From contig CAYYOT010000018.1 in NCBI GenBank assembly GCA_964473255.1, positions 1-64,000 of the forward strand: 64,000 bases of DNA. Reading direction: 5' to 3'. A program made the translations under genes and the position numbers. Source of the stretch: Kuafuiihalomonas sp964473255 (GTDB lineage: Bacteria; Myxococcota; Kuafuiibacteriia; Kuafuiibacteriales; Kuafuiibacteriaceae). This document shows, piece after piece, positions 44,063 to 53,851 of this stretch. The notes beneath the pieces were generated by a model that did no database searches, was not told the DNA's origin, and was given only the letters and a program-made list of their open reading frames with translations. Positions within the stretch are counted from its first letter, which is position 1. Every line of letters starts with the position of its first letter.

Positions 44063-45452
44063 TCCGGCGCCGCCGCCGACCGACGGCCACACTCAGCGCC
44101 AGGAGTGAAGAGACGACCAGCACGGAGAATGCCTGACGAACGATGTCGGCGAGCTCCGCGGGGTGAGCATGGATGTCGCCGTTACCGATCCGTCCGGCGA
44201 TCAGCACGGCGGCGACCATCATCCCACTGACCATGCCCAGGTGCCGCGACATCGCAGCCATCGCTCCCGCCCGCCCCACTTCGTCCGGCCGAACGCTGTT
44301 CATGATGGTGGTGATGTTGGCCGAGGCAAAGAGTCCGAACCCCAGTCCCTGGAGCCCCATCAGGACCGCGACGCGAAGGATGGGGGTCTCGGGACCGAGC
44401 GTCGCCCCAAGCACGGAGGATACGGCCACCGCAACGACCCCGAACGTCGAGATGAGCGTCGGCCGCAGACGGTCGGCAAAGCGCCCCGCGAGAGGGGAGA
44501 CCGCGGCCATGACCACCGTTCCGATGGCCAGGACCTGCCCGGAGATGCGCGAGGGATAGCCGAGGGTGACCTGCATCAAGAGACTCAACATGAAGACGGT
44601 GCAGAACGCGTTCATGTAGAGGAGAAGCTGTACGAGCAGAGCGGAACGAAGGGGTCGATTTTCGGCCAGGCGAGCGACGTCCAGCACCGGCTTCGAGATC
44701 TTGCGCTGCCGCCATAAAAAGACAGCGAAGAAGAACGCTCCGAATCCGATGAGCGCGATACCGAACGCGCCCGTTCGCGCGTGCGCCGTCCCCAAGACCA
44801 GGCTCAGCACCGCCAGCACCAAGACCCCGACGCTCACCGGGTCGGGTCCTCGACTCGGCCAGCGTCCTCGAGACGGCATGATCCGCTCTACGAAGGCCGC
44901 CCCGGCGAGGAGCACCGTTCCGCCGACAAAGAATACCCCGCGCCAACCCGCAGCCTCGACGATGAGCCCGGCGCACACCGGCCCCAAGGCCAATCCGGAG
45001 TAGATGGTTCCCATGGAGATGCCGAAGACGCGCCCCCGACGATCGGGCGGCACCAGGTCGGCGACGATTCCGGCGCCGGTCGAGGCGATCATGGAAGCGG
45101 AGACGCCCTGTAGAAAGCGCATGACGAGAATGAGTCCGACCGACGAGCTGAATCCGATGACGAGCGAAATGAGACCGAATCCGAGAAGTCCGAGCTTGTA
45201 GAGCGTTCGCTTGTCGGTCGCGTCAGCCAGCTGTCCTGCGGGAAGCATGAAGCTCAAGCTCCCCGCCAAGAAGAGGGTCTCGATCAGACCGAGACTGGCC
45301 GCGCCCGCACCGAGGTCGGAGCCCAGGTCGGGCAGCAGGACGGCAACCCCGGAAAACATGAACGGTGGGGCGAACTGCGAGGCGATCACGGCGGCCAGGA
45401 TCGGTCGACGCCGAACGGGCGCGCGGCCGTCGGATGCGGATGGTCGATGCAT
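44034..45452 (-). CDS. MFS transporter, drug-efflux-like
   Basis: A 472-residue major facilitator superfamily protein with about 14 hydrophobic segments, the number typical of the DHA2 (EmrB/QacA) class. It has the loop 2-3 motif PAGQLADATDKRTLYKLGLL and a motif-C-like region in GTIYSGLALGPVCAGLIVEA. The substrate is unknown. The ATG at 45452 is chosen since the 64 codons readable upstream are unlikely to be translated. It is the last gene of a minus-strand series after mutA, mutB, meaB and the M15 peptidase, with 22 bp to the latter, and is convergent with the DUF318-HMA gene. Confidence 0.87.
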   Translation of the reverse strand: MHRPSASDGRAPVRRRPILAAVIASQFAPPFMFSGVAVLLPDLGSDLGAGAASLGLIETLFLAGSLSFMLPAGQLADATDKRTLYKLGLLGFGLISLVIGFSSSVGLILVMRFLQGVSASMIASTGAGIVADLVPPDRRGRVFGISMGTIYSGLALGPVCAGLIVEAAGWRGVFFVGGTVLLAGAAFVERIMPSRGRWPSRGPDPVSVGVLVLAVLSLVLGTAHARTGAFGIALIGFGAFFFAVFLWRQRKISKPVLDVARLAENRPLRSALLVQLLLYMNAFCTVFMLSLLMQVTLGYPSRISGQVLAIGTVVMAAVSPLAGRFADRLRPTLISTFGVVAVAVSSVLGATLGPETPILRVAVLMGLQGLGFGLFASANITTIMNSVRPDEVGRAGAMAAMSRHLGMVSGMMVAAVLIAGRIGNGDIHAHPAELADIVRQAFSVLVVSSLLALSVAVGRRRRRTSRGVTRRS

Positions 45453-45474
45453 GACACGCAAGGCGGGCCTCGAC

Positions 45475-46092
45475 TCACCGCAGCGGTCGCTGGAAGTGTT
45501 GATAATCGCGCAACGTGCGCCAGGTACCACCCCAATCGAAGCCCTCGGCTCGAAACGCGGACACCACCGAAGCATCCACCCGGGCGGGGTGGTCGAGGGA
45601 TCGGTCGGTCCACGTTCGACCTTCCTCGGGGCGGACGACCGCACCTTTGACGTACGGATTGTAGAGCGGATTGAGATCGATCGCCCGACCGTAGGCGTGG
45701 GAGCTGAAGCCGCGACGCGCGCCGGTCACCGGACGACAGTTGAAGGCCGACGTGTTGTTCGCGCGCATGGAAGCGGCGTCGTCACCGGCGAAATCGCTCG
45801 CCGGCGTCATCCGCTCGATGGGATAGCCGAGCTCGTAGAGGACTCGAAAGACCCGAACGACGGGCTCTGCGATCCGCGCGTGCACGATGAGCTCTCCCAT
45901 TCGACGTCGCCCATCGAAGCCTCGATGCGCCACCCGCACGCGCCGAAGGTCGGAGGGTGACACCGGACACCCGGGGTGAAGAGTCGTCCCCTGCATGCGC
46001 TCGAGACGCTCGCGAGGAACCGGGGTCACTTCCGATACGAAGGACTCGGTAGAGACGGCAGCCAGCAGCAAGATCCAATACCCCACGAACAT
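45475..46092 (-). CDS. M15-family D-alanyl-D-alanine carboxypeptidase-like peptidase
   Basis: A 205-residue zinc peptidase of the VanY/M15 type. An N-terminal hydrophobic segment (MFVGYWILLLAAVSTE) suggests export. Zinc ligands are the His and Asp in SSHAYGRAIDLNPLYNPYV (His-x6-Asp) and the late His in DYQHFQRPLR, with a catalytic-acid-like position before it in DWGGTWRTLR. The family trims peptidoglycan stem peptides or releases phage, and a cell-wall role is likely here. It begins 3 bp after meaB ends, so it is probably in the same transcript, although no functional link with methylmalonyl-CoA metabolism is evident. Confidence 0.83.
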   Translation of the reverse strand: MFVGYWILLLAAVSTESFVSEVTPVPRERLERMQGTTLHPGCPVSPSDLRRVRVAHRGFDGRRRMGELIVHARIAEPVVRVFRVLYELGYPIERMTPASDFAGDDAASMRANNTSAFNCRPVTGARRGFSSHAYGRAIDLNPLYNPYVKGAVVRPEEGRTWTDRSLDHPARVDASVVSAFRAEGFDWGGTWRTLRDYQHFQRPLR

Positions 46093-46095
46093 CCT

Positions 46096-47088
46096 CTAAT
46101 CTGCAGAGTCGATGCCGAAAGCCCGGAGCAGCTCGAGCGCTCCGTGCGTGGGCGTGATCTCGCCGGCGATGACTCTGGTTTCCACCTGCCTTCGCCGCTT
46201 CTTGACCTCGGAGTGGTCTTCGAATGCCGTCTTCAGCCCGTCCTCGACCGCGGAGCGCAGCCAATAGCCGAGCTGCTCCTTGCGCCGTTGAGCGAGGACA
46301 CCCGATGCCGTTCCCGTCGAGCGGTGTTCGAGCACGTCACGCCAAACGTCGTCGATGCCCGCCCCTTCGCGGGCACTCACCGTGTGGACGGACGGCGTCC
46401 AGGCGGAGCCTCGGGGCGTGAAGAGCGAAAGAGCGCTCCGCAGCTCGCCGGCGGCGGTCGCCGCCCGAAGCCGGTTATCACCGTCCGCCTTGGTGACGGC
46501 CAGGATGTCGGCCCACTCCAAGACCCCTCGCTTGATGCCCTGGATTTCGTCTCCCGCCCCGGCGAGCATCAGCAAGAGAAACGTATCGACCATCATGGCG
46601 ACCGCCGCTTCGGACTGTCCTACGCCGACGGTCTCGACGAGCACGACATCGTAGCCCGCCGCTTCGCAGACCAGCAGGGTCTCCCGGGTTCGCCGCCCGA
46701 CTCCGCCCAAGGCTCCGGCGGATGGCGATGGCCGGATGAACGCCCCCGAGTGCCGGCTCAACCGCTGCATGCGTGTCTTGTCGGCGAGAATGCTTCCTCC
46801 CGTCCGCTCCGAACTCGGGTCGACGGCCAGCACCGCAACCCGGCTTCCATCTTCGACCAGCCGCATTCCCAACGCCTCGATGAACGTGCTCTTACCGACG
46901 CCCGGAGGTCCGCTGATTCCAACCCGTACTCCGTCCGGGTTGACCGGTAGGAGCTCGAGGAGCTCCTGGGCCTGTCGCCGATGATCCGGTCGCCGACTCT
47001 CGACCAGCGTGATCGCTTGTCCGAGCGCCGCTCGGTCCCCGGTCGGGAGCCGCGAAGCCAGCGCCGCCGGCCCCAGCCGCTCGCGCAT
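46096..47088 (-). CDS. meaB: Methylmalonyl-CoA mutase-associated GTPase
   Basis: A 330-residue G3E-family GTPase that protects and loads methylmalonyl-CoA mutase with adenosylcobalamin. The P-loop is GISGPPGVGKSTFIEALG, the switch region has LAVDPSSERTGGSILADKTR, the base-recognition segment is ILAVTKADGDN, and the VETVGVGQSE motif of MeaB follows the switch. The start ATG at 47088 overlaps the mutB stop as TGATG, which supports translation in one operon with the mutase subunits. Family assignment is firm. Confidence 0.95.
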   Translation of the reverse strand: MRERLGPAALASRLPTGDRAALGQAITLVESRRPDHRRQAQELLELLPVNPDGVRVGISGPPGVGKSTFIEALGMRLVEDGSRVAVLAVDPSSERTGGSILADKTRMQRLSRHSGAFIRPSPSAGALGGVGRRTRETLLVCEAAGYDVVLVETVGVGQSEAAVAMMVDTFLLLMLAGAGDEIQGIKRGVLEWADILAVTKADGDNRLRAATAAGELRSALSLFTPRGSAWTPSVHTVSAREGAGIDDVWRDVLEHRSTGTASGVLAQRRKEQLGYWLRSAVEDGLKTAFEDHSEVKKRRRQVETRVIAGEITPTHGALELLRAFGIDSAD

Positions 47089-49177
47089 CAGCCGTCGTCC
47101 GGCGCGAGGTCGCGGGTGAGAGACTCGACGAGTTCGGCCGCCGCCTCGGCGATGACCGTTCCCGGCCCGAACACGGCGGCAACACCGAGTTCATGAAGGG
47201 TCTCGTAGTCGTCCGGAGGAATGACGCCGCCAACGACGACCTTCACGTCGGACCGCCCGAGCGCGCGGAGCCCCTGGATCAGCTCGGGCACCAGGGTGAG
47301 ATGGCCCGCGGCCAAAGAGCTCACCCCGACGATGTGGACGTCGTTTTCGACCGCCTGCTTGGCGGACTCCTCCGGGGTCTGAAACAGCGGCCCGATGTCG
47401 ACGTCGAACCCCAGGTCGGCGAATGCCGAAGCGATCACCTTCTGTCCGCGGTCGTGGCCGTCCTGTCCCATTTTGGCCACGAGGATCCGCGGACGCCGGC
47501 CTTCGAGCGCCACGAAGCGCTCGACGAGTTCAGCGCACTTCACGGCGTTTTCGTCCTCGCCGAGCTCTTGCTTGTAGATGCCTCGAACCGCCTCGATCTT
47601 CGCCTCATGCCGTCCGAATACCTTCTCCAAAGCGTAGCTTATCTCGCCGACCGTCGCCCGGCGTCGAGCCGCTTCGATGCTCAGCTCGAGCAGGTTACCC
47701 TGACCACGCTCCGCCGCCGTCGTCAGGTCGTCGAGGGCCCGTTCGACCTCTCGATCGTCGCGCTCGGCCCGAAGTCGACGCAACCGCTCCACCTGCCCCT
47801 GGAGGACCGCGCGATTGTCGACCTTGAGCACCTCGACCTTCTCCGGCTCCTGCAAACGGAACCGATTGAGCCCGATGATGGTCTGTTGCCCCGCATCGAT
47901 CCGAGCCTGAGTCCGCGCCGCGGCTTCTTCGATCCTCAGCTTGGGTAAGCCGCGTTCGATCGCTTCCGCCATGCCTCCGAGCTCCCTGACTTCGTCGATG
48001 TGCCCCCGCGCCCGCTCGATGAGGCGCGCGGTGAGAGCCTCGACATAGTGGCTTCCGCCCCAAGGATCGATCGTGCGACAGACGCCGGCTTCCTCCTGCA
48101 GGACGAGCTGCGTGTTGCGGGCGATCCGAGCCGAGAAGTCGGTGGGCAGAGCCAGGGCTTCGTCGAAGGAGTTCGTGTGCAGCGACTGGGTGTGGCCATG
48201 GACCGCTGCCATCGCCTCGATCGCCGTTCGGGTGACGTTGTTGTAGACGTCCTGCGCGGTCAGGCTCCACCCGGAGGTCTGGCAGTGCGTGCGGAGCGCG
48301 AGCGACTTAGGATTGGCCGGAGCGAACGCGGAAACGAGGCGAGACCAAAGGACTCTCGCCGCCCGGAGCTTGGCGACTTCCATGAAGTAGTTGATGCCCA
48401 TCCCGAAGAAGAAGGAGAGTCGGGGAGCAAAGTCGTCGATCGATAAGCGAGGTCCGCGGTCGCGCCCGCCTCCTGCATGTGATAGCCGGATATCGAAATG
48501 CTGTTGAACTTCGGCATCTTGGCCGCCGTGAAGGCGAAGATGTCGCTGATGATCCGCATGGAAGGCTTCGGCGGGTAGATATACGTGTTGCGGACCATGA
48601 ACTCTTTGAGGATGTCGTTCTGAATCGTCCCCGATAGGGCTTTTGAAGCGACGCCCTGCTCTTCGGCTGCCACGACGTAAAGAGCCATCACCGGCAGGAC
48701 CGCACCGTTCATCGTCATCGACACGCTCATGCGGTCGAGAGGAATCCCGGCGAAAAGAACCTCCATGTCGAGAATACTGTCGATGGCGACTCCCGCCATG
48801 CCCACATCGCCGCCGACCCGCGGGTGGTCGCTGTCGTAGCCTCGGTGAGTCGCGAGGTCGAAGGCCACGGACAAGCCGCGTTGTCCGGAAGCCAGGTTTC
48901 GGCGGTAGAAAGCGTTGCTCGCTTCCGCGGTCGAAAAGCCGGCGTACTGTCGGAGCGTCCAGGGTCGCGTCCGGTACATCGTGGCATACGGCCCGCGAGC
49001 GAAGGGTGCGAACCCTGGAAGGCCCCCCAAGTGGTCGAGGTCTTCATCGCCTTCCGGTCCGTAGGCAGCGTCGATCTCGATGCCCTCCGGCGTGGTCCAG
49101 GCCGGCGCTTCCGGTCGGGACGCCGGCCGCCGGGGCCCGAGCTGCACATCACGATACGAAGAAGGTAGACGGCTCAT
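47088..49177 (-). pseudogene. mutB: Methylmalonyl-CoA mutase large subunit, with internal deletion and frame change
   Basis: The mutB coding sequence is present in two frames. The 5' part (49177 to about 48452) encodes the TIM-barrel start (TYIYPPKPSMRIISDIFAFT) up to ISGYHMQEAGATAD, which includes the active-site Tyr-His pair. The 3' part (from about 48431) resumes as FAPRLSFFFGMGINYF and carries the rest of the barrel and the B12-binding domain with GQDGHDRGQKVIA (DxHxxG). The family has about 26 residues (78 nt) between the two points; here only 20 nt are present, so about 58 nt are missing and the frame changes. Overlaps with mutA (ATGA) and meaB (TGATG) are intact. A true deletion or an assembly fault. 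Confidence 0.85.
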
Positions 49178-51126
49178 CGGGACTCCTCCCACTGGGTCCA
49201 AAGCGACTCGAGAAAGGCGAGCGCATTGTCTTTGGCGCTGATGAAGCGACCGTTCGGACCGGCATCCACGCCATCCAGGGGCCGGCCAGCGACGATGACG
49301 AGCTGCGCTCCCGCGTCGGCGAGCGCTCGCGCCATGCCTTCGGCGCCGGCCCGATAGGCTTCATCCGTCCCGCACAAGCAAGCGAAGGCGGCGCCGGAGT
49401 CGGCGAAGGCCTCGGCGCAGGCGGCCGGAGCATCGCATTCGGGTCCTTCGATCACGCCGAATGCCCCCGCGATGAAGAGGTTCCGGGCCCAGACCGACCG
49501 CGCGGTGAAGTCCGCGCGGCGCCCCAGGTTGGCCAAAAAGACCCGAGGCAGCTCTCGGCCCTCCGCGCGGTGGCGGGAAGCGCGGCGGCGAAGCCCTTCG
49601 AACTCGTCCGCCCACCGCACGAAGGGCAAAGGGGGAACCACCTCGAAGGATGTTCCCGAGCCCGGGTCGAAGATCGGTCCGTCATCCGCCACCCGCTCGA
49701 CGATCGACGACCAAGGACCAACGATGACGAAACACGGCTGCTCATCTCGCTGCTCTTCGTCGTCGGCCGCTGGCGGGGGCTCATCGTCGGGATTGGGGAA
49801 GGCGTTGACGCCGACGATGGCCCGACGGCGGTGAGCCACGTCGAGAAAAGCGCGCTCGCGCTGGCTGCGGATCTCGTCCTGCCAGCGGCCGATCTGCACC
49901 GCGGTCTGAAGCCCGCCTTCCGACTCGAACCGCTGAAAGCGGGACCACGCGGCCGACGCTATCGCCTCCGTGCGTGCCTCGACGTGATACGACCCCCCGG
50001 CCGGATCGATCACACGGTGCAGGTGGGACTCCTGTCGCAAGATGAGATGGAGGTTCCGGGCCAGGCGCCGGGCCAGCGACGAAGCCGCCCCTCGCGCCAG
50101 GTCGAAGGGAATCGTCACCATCGCATCGGCGCCGCCGATGGCGCCCGCCGTCGCCGCCGCCACCACACGCAGCTGATTGGTCTCCACGTCGCTGAGGGTC
50201 AGCATGCTGCGGCTGGGCAGCGCTTCGATGAAGGGTCGAGCGCGGATTCCTCCGGCCTCCAGGGCTCGGTCGAAGACGCGACGGGTCGCCCGGAGGAGAG
50301 CGACCCCTTCGAAGACATCGGCGTCGAGGCTGACCCTGAGCTCGGTTGCGCTGACCGCTCGCTCGATCTCGACGCCGAGATCGGTCCAGCGTCGCCACCG
50401 CTCGACCGCTTCCGCCAAGACCGCCGCCAGCTGCAGGTCGGGGCTGGCTCCCGCCTCGCTCCAGACCGTCCCATCGATGCGGGCGACGCGGAAGCCGGGG
50501 CCCGCCGCTGCCAAGAGGTCGAGGGTGGCCGCTTCCAGCTGCCCGAGCGACGAGGGCAGCGAACCGAGGCGAGCCCGGGCTGCCATCCAGTCGGTGCCCG
50601 CGCACCCGCGCAGCTCGCCCGGCGCGTGCCCTGCCTTCTCCACCGCGCGCAGAAGGGCCGCGGCCAGAGGCAGAGCCGCCGGACCTGCATCCAAAACGAT
50701 GGCGGGCAGGCGCTCGACGTCACCAAGAACACGCTCAAGATCCGACGGTCGACGAACGACGAGCCCCGTACCCCAGGCCGGGTCGAACCTCTCGCGACTC
50801 CCCGCGAGGACCAGGACGACGGCATCGGCCCCCCCCGCGACCTCTTCGCCGATCTGGAGCGCAGCGTTCTCGGGCTCCGGTCCAAAGAGCGGGCTCCGGA
50901 TCTGCCATCCCCGAGGTTCGGTGCGAAACGATCGCGTCGCGGTCCACGGGGCGAAAGCGTGCGCCGGAACGCTCGCGGCGAGCTCCAGCGGCTCGACGCC
51001 CCACCCGTCGGGCGTGGGCAGTCGGAGGGCCTGAAGCTCCCGTCCGCCCGTCACTCGCCGCACCTCCTCGAGGTACTCGGCCCATCGGGGGTCCCCGAAC
51101 GATTCGACACCCGTCACTTCGCGCAC
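49174..51126 (-). CDS. mutA: Methylmalonyl-CoA mutase small subunit
   Basis: A small-subunit homologue of about 650 residues with the degenerate mutase barrel (TLSDVETNQLRVVAAATAGA, then HRVIDPAGGSYHVEARTEAI) and a C-terminal Rossmann-like domain that lacks the cobalamin-binding DxHxxG motif, as expected for MutA. The catalytic subunit is the next gene. The start is uncertain. The reading frame is open to 51297, but the divergent MazG-like gene starts at 51296, and the first conserved segment appears only around VESFGDPRWAEYLEEV. GTG at 51126 with a GGGG stretch upstream is my choice; GTG 51117 and ATG 51240 are alternatives. The stop overlaps mutB (ATGA). Confidence 0.85.
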   Translation of the reverse strand: MREVTGVESFGDPRWAEYLEEVRRVTGGRELQALRLPTPDGWGVEPLELAASVPAHAFAPWTATRSFRTEPRGWQIRSPLFGPEPENAALQIGEEVAGGADAVVLVLAGSRERFDPAWGTGLVVRRPSDLERVLGDVERLPAIVLDAGPAALPLAAALLRAVEKAGHAPGELRGCAGTDWMAARARLGSLPSSLGQLEAATLDLLAAAGPGFRVARIDGTVWSEAGASPDLQLAAVLAEAVERWRRWTDLGVEIERAVSATELRVSLDADVFEGVALLRATRRVFDRALEAGGIRARPFIEALPSRSMLTLSDVETNQLRVVAAATAGAIGGADAMVTIPFDLARGAASSLARRLARNLHLILRQESHLHRVIDPAGGSYHVEARTEAIASAAWSRFQRFESEGGLQTAVQIGRWQDEIRSQRERAFLDVAHRRRAIVGVNAFPNPDDEPPPAADDEEQRDEQPCFVIVGPWSSIVERVADDGPIFDPGSGTSFEVVPPLPFVRWADEFEGLRRRASRHRAEGRELPRVFLANLGRRADFTARSVWARNLFIAGAFGVIEGPECDAPAACAEAFADSGAAFACLCGTDEAYRAGAEGMARALADAGAQLVIVAGRPLDGVDAGPNGRFISAKDNALAFLESLWTQWEESR

Positions 51127-51295
51127 GGCCCCATTCGATGCCGCGACCGTGGCCAGGTCAAGGCGGACGCGACCTGCTCGGTCACTCGGGCTCGGTCGCA
51201 CCCGTCCGCCGGGCCCGAGAGAAGCTCTTCGGGGGATCATGCGGGAACCCAGGCCTCGGGGGACAGGGGGAATCGCGCGTGGCATCCTCGACCGC

Positions 51296-51637
51296 ATGAT
51301 CGAGCTCGAAGCCGAGGCCCCGATGAATCGCTACCAAGCCTACATCCACGAGTTGGAGGCCATGCACGGCTGGCTGGACGTCGACCTCGTCCACAACTGC
51401 TTCTTGATGGGCGAAGAAGTCGGGGAGCTCTTCAAGGCGGTTCGACGCTTCGAGAAGTACTACCGTTCGTCGACGGCCGAAGCGCCAGCGCAGGCCGATG
51501 CTCGCGCCCACGTGGCCGAGGAGATCGTGGACGTCTTCAACTACTTGATCGCGATCGCCAATCGACTCGAGATCGACCTGGAGGACGCTTTTCGCGCGAA
51601 GAACGCGAAGAACCAAGAGCGCCGCTGGATCACATGA
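51296..51637 (+). CDS. MazG-like nucleotide pyrophosphohydrolase
   Basis: A 113-residue all-alpha NTP pyrophosphohydrolase-fold protein. The metal-binding EExxE pattern is in MGEEVGELFKAVRRFEK, and the ExxD pair is in HVAEEIVDVFNYLIAIANRL, followed by the Lys/Asn-rich end. Members hydrolyse NTPs or dNTPs, often as house-cleaning enzymes. The ATG at 51296 is the longer start; ATG 51323 is near the first conserved helix and equally possible. It is divergent from mutA and ends with an 8 bp overlap with the convergent SDR gene. Confidence 0.82.
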   Translation: MIELEAEAPMNRYQAYIHELEAMHGWLDVDLVHNCFLMGEEVGELFKAVRRFEKYYRSSTAEAPAQADARAHVAEEIVDVFNYLIAIANRLEIDLEDAFRAKNAKNQERRWIT

Positions 51638-52376
51638 CGAGCCCCCCATCGACGTCCAGGCACCGACCGTTGAAGTAGTCGCACTCCACGATGAAACGCA
51701 CCGCCTGCCACACGTCGTGGGGCTGTCCGATGCGTCCAACCGGTACCCGGGCGATGAGGGCGTCTTTGGCCTTTTGGTTCATGCCCCGAGTCATGGGGGT
51801 CTCGATCACCCCCGGAGCGATCGCGGCAACCCGAACCCCGAAGGGCGCAAACTCTCGGGCCCAGGTGACGGTATTGGCGGCCAAGGCCGCCTTCGCCGCC
51901 ACGTAGTTGCTCTGCCCCCGGTTTCCTTGGCGCGCCACCGACGACATGTTGATGACGACACCCGGACGACGGCCCGACCGGGCCATCGCCGCGACGACCT
52001 CGCGGACCATGTATGTGGCTCCGGATAGGTTCACGTCGATCACGGCTTGCCAGAGGTCGTCGGCCAGGGTCGTGACTTCACCCGTCGTTCGGTCGCGCTT
52101 CACCAGGAGGCCGTCGCGAATCACTCCCGCATTGTTGACGAGGGCGTTCACGCCTCCGAGCTCCCGATCGGCCCAAGCTACGAAGGCCCGGCAGGCCTCC
52201 GGGTCGGCCACGTCCAGTCGTCGGGTCGCGATCCCCTGCGAGCGTGAAGCGAGCGCGGCTTCGTCGATGTCTCCTGCTGCGACGCGCGCGCCCGCCCCGT
52301 GCAGCTCTTCGGCGAACGTGGCTCCCAAGCCCGACGCCGCCCCGGTGACGATGACGCTTAGCTCATTTAGCTCCAT
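51630..52376 (-). CDS. Short-chain dehydrogenase/reductase, FabG-like
   Basis: A 248-residue SDR with the cofactor loop VTGAASGLGATFAEELHGAG, the NAG motif LVNNAGVIRDGLL, the catalytic Ser in INMSSVARQGN, and the Tyr-Lys pair in SNYVAAKAALAANTV. Its ending, CDYFNGRCLDVDGGLVM, is typical of FabG-type enzymes and of HSD17B8 and PhaB relatives. The substrate is unknown. It has no same-strand partner: serA, 234 bp away, ends before it, and the MazG-like gene overlaps its tail by 8 bp. Confidence 0.87.
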   Translation of the reverse strand: MELNELSVIVTGAASGLGATFAEELHGAGARVAAGDIDEAALASRSQGIATRRLDVADPEACRAFVAWADRELGGVNALVNNAGVIRDGLLVKRDRTTGEVTTLADDLWQAVIDVNLSGATYMVREVVAAMARSGRRPGVVINMSSVARQGNRGQSNYVAAKAALAANTVTWAREFAPFGVRVAAIAPGVIETPMTRGMNQKAKDALIARVPVGRIGQPHDVWQAVRFIVECDYFNGRCLDVDGGLVM

Positions 52377-52508
52377 GGGCTACCTTCATACCGGTCCCGA
52401 GCCGCCCTGGACCAGAGTGCGTCGCCTCCGCCCAATCCAACGGTGGTTGCCTCACTTTCCTGTCCTACCAGTGCGCTCCGGTCCCCGTGATCCGGAAGAT
52501 GATGCTAA

Positions 52509-52523
52509 GGCCCGACGCGGGCC
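52509..52523 (-). terminator. GC hairpin downstream of serA, possible weak terminator
   Basis: The 234 bp between serA and the SDR gene contain GGCCCG-ACG-CGGGCC, a perfect 6 bp stem with a 3-base loop, about 90 bases after the serA stop on the minus strand. Only TT follows, so an intrinsic terminator is not convincing. I see nothing else in this gap apart from possible promoter sequence for the SDR gene. Confidence 0.2.
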
Positions 52524-52610
52524 CTGCCCTGTGAACCGAAGCGTGGGCGACGGTCACGCCGACCGAGTGCGCTCCCACACTCGCAAACTGCATCGTGTCT
52601 TCGATTCGGC

Positions 52611-53843
52611 TCAGTAGAGGATTCGGGTTCGAATGACGCCGTCGATCCGGTCGAGCTTCGCCTTCAGCGGTGTGCCGTCGTGGTCGACGTCAACCACGAC
52701 ATACCCCAAGTGTTCGCTCGTCCGAAGGTACTGACCAATGACGTTGGCCTTGTCATCGCTGAAGGTCCGGTTGAGCTCGGTGAGCACGCCCGGCTGGTTT
52801 CGGTGGATGTTGAGGATGCGGTGGGCGTTTTCTTTCACGGGAAGACTGATGTTCGGAAAGTTCACCGCACCGATCGTCGAGCCTTCATCGCTATAGGCCT
52901 GAAGCTTGGTCGACACCTCGGTCCCGATGTTCTGCTGAGCCTCGACGGTGCTGCCTCCGATGTGGGGAGTGAGAATGACGTTCGGCAAGCCCTGCAAGGG
53001 GCTTTCGAACGCTTCGTCGTTCGACTTGGGCTCGGCGGGAAACACGTCGACCGCGGCTCCGAGTAGGTGCCCGCTCCGCAGCGATTCGGCCAGCGCTTCG
53101 ATCACGACGACGTTGCCGCGGCTGAGATTCAGCAAGCACGAGCCCGGCTTCATCTGAGCGATCCGCGCACCGTCCATCATGTTGGCGGTATCCGGTGCTT
53201 GCGGGACGTGCAGGGTGACGAAGTCGCACTGCGGCAGGAGCTCGTCGAGGCTCCGCACCTGACGGGCGTTGCCCATGGGAAGCTTCGGTTGAATGTCGTA
53301 GAAGAGCACCTTCAGGCCGAAGGCCTCGGCCAGGATCGATACCTGAGAGCCGATGTGCCCGTAGCCTATGATCCCCAAGGTACGCCCGCGAAGCTCGTGG
53401 CTGTTCTTCGCGGACTTGGTCCATTTCGCGCGGTGGGCGGCGGTGTTCTTGTCGCCGATGCCGCGAAACAGCATCACCATCTCCGCCAGAACCAACTCGG
53501 CCACGCTCCGCGTGTTGGAATGCGGAGCATTGAACACTGGGATCCCGAGCTTGGCCGCGTCATCCAGCGCCACTTGGTTGGTGCCGATGCAGAAGCATCC
53601 GATCGCCATGAGCCGAGGCGCCTTTCGCAGGACCTCGGCCGTGAGCTGCGTCCGCGAACGAACACCCACCATGTGCGCTGGCTCCAGCGCTTGGACCAGG
53701 TCCTCGCCGACGAGCGACGTGCCGAGACGACGAACGTTCGTGTACCCATGGGCGGCGAGGTTCTCAACCGCCTTATCGTGGATGCCTTCGAGGAGCAGGA
53801 TGTGAATCTTCTCTTTGGGGAAGGACAACGCCTGTCGCGACAT
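52611..53843 (-). CDS. serA: D-3-phosphoglycerate dehydrogenase
   Basis: A 410-residue SerA with ACT domain, catalysing the first step of serine synthesis from 3-phosphoglycerate. The NAD-binding loop is TLGIIGYGHIGSQVSILAEA, the catalytic Arg is in NLSRGNVVVIEALAESL, the catalytic His is in LTPHIGGSTVEAQQNIG, and the C-terminal ACT domain occupies about residues 335-410. This short class resembles E. coli SerA and is often serine-inhibited. The ATG at 53843 is preceded by GAAGGA at good distance; TTG 53855 is an alternative. It lies 8 bp after the FAD oxidase gene and is the last gene of the betaine-linked operon. Confidence 0.95.
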   Translation of the reverse strand: MSRQALSFPKEKIHILLLEGIHDKAVENLAAHGYTNVRRLGTSLVGEDLVQALEPAHMVGVRSRTQLTAEVLRKAPRLMAIGCFCIGTNQVALDDAAKLGIPVFNAPHSNTRSVAELVLAEMVMLFRGIGDKNTAAHRAKWTKSAKNSHELRGRTLGIIGYGHIGSQVSILAEAFGLKVLFYDIQPKLPMGNARQVRSLDELLPQCDFVTLHVPQAPDTANMMDGARIAQMKPGSCLLNLSRGNVVVIEALAESLRSGHLLGAAVDVFPAEPKSNDEAFESPLQGLPNVILTPHIGGSTVEAQQNIGTEVSTKLQAYSDEGSTIGAVNFPNISLPVKENAHRILNIHRNQPGVLTELNRTFSDDKANVIGQYLRTSEHLGYVVVDVDHDGTPLKAKLDRIDGVIRTRILY

Positions 53844-53851
53844 GGGATCCT

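Noticed and set aside
48643..51678. A 1011-codon plus-strand reading frame
   Set aside because: It is antisense to mutA and mutB. Its product is Arg/Pro-rich without any family motif; long shadow frames are common in GC-rich DNA.
52611..52640. GGGTTCGAAT resembling a tRNA T-loop
   Set aside because: It lies in the last codons of serA, and no acceptor stem or anticodon arm can be paired around it.
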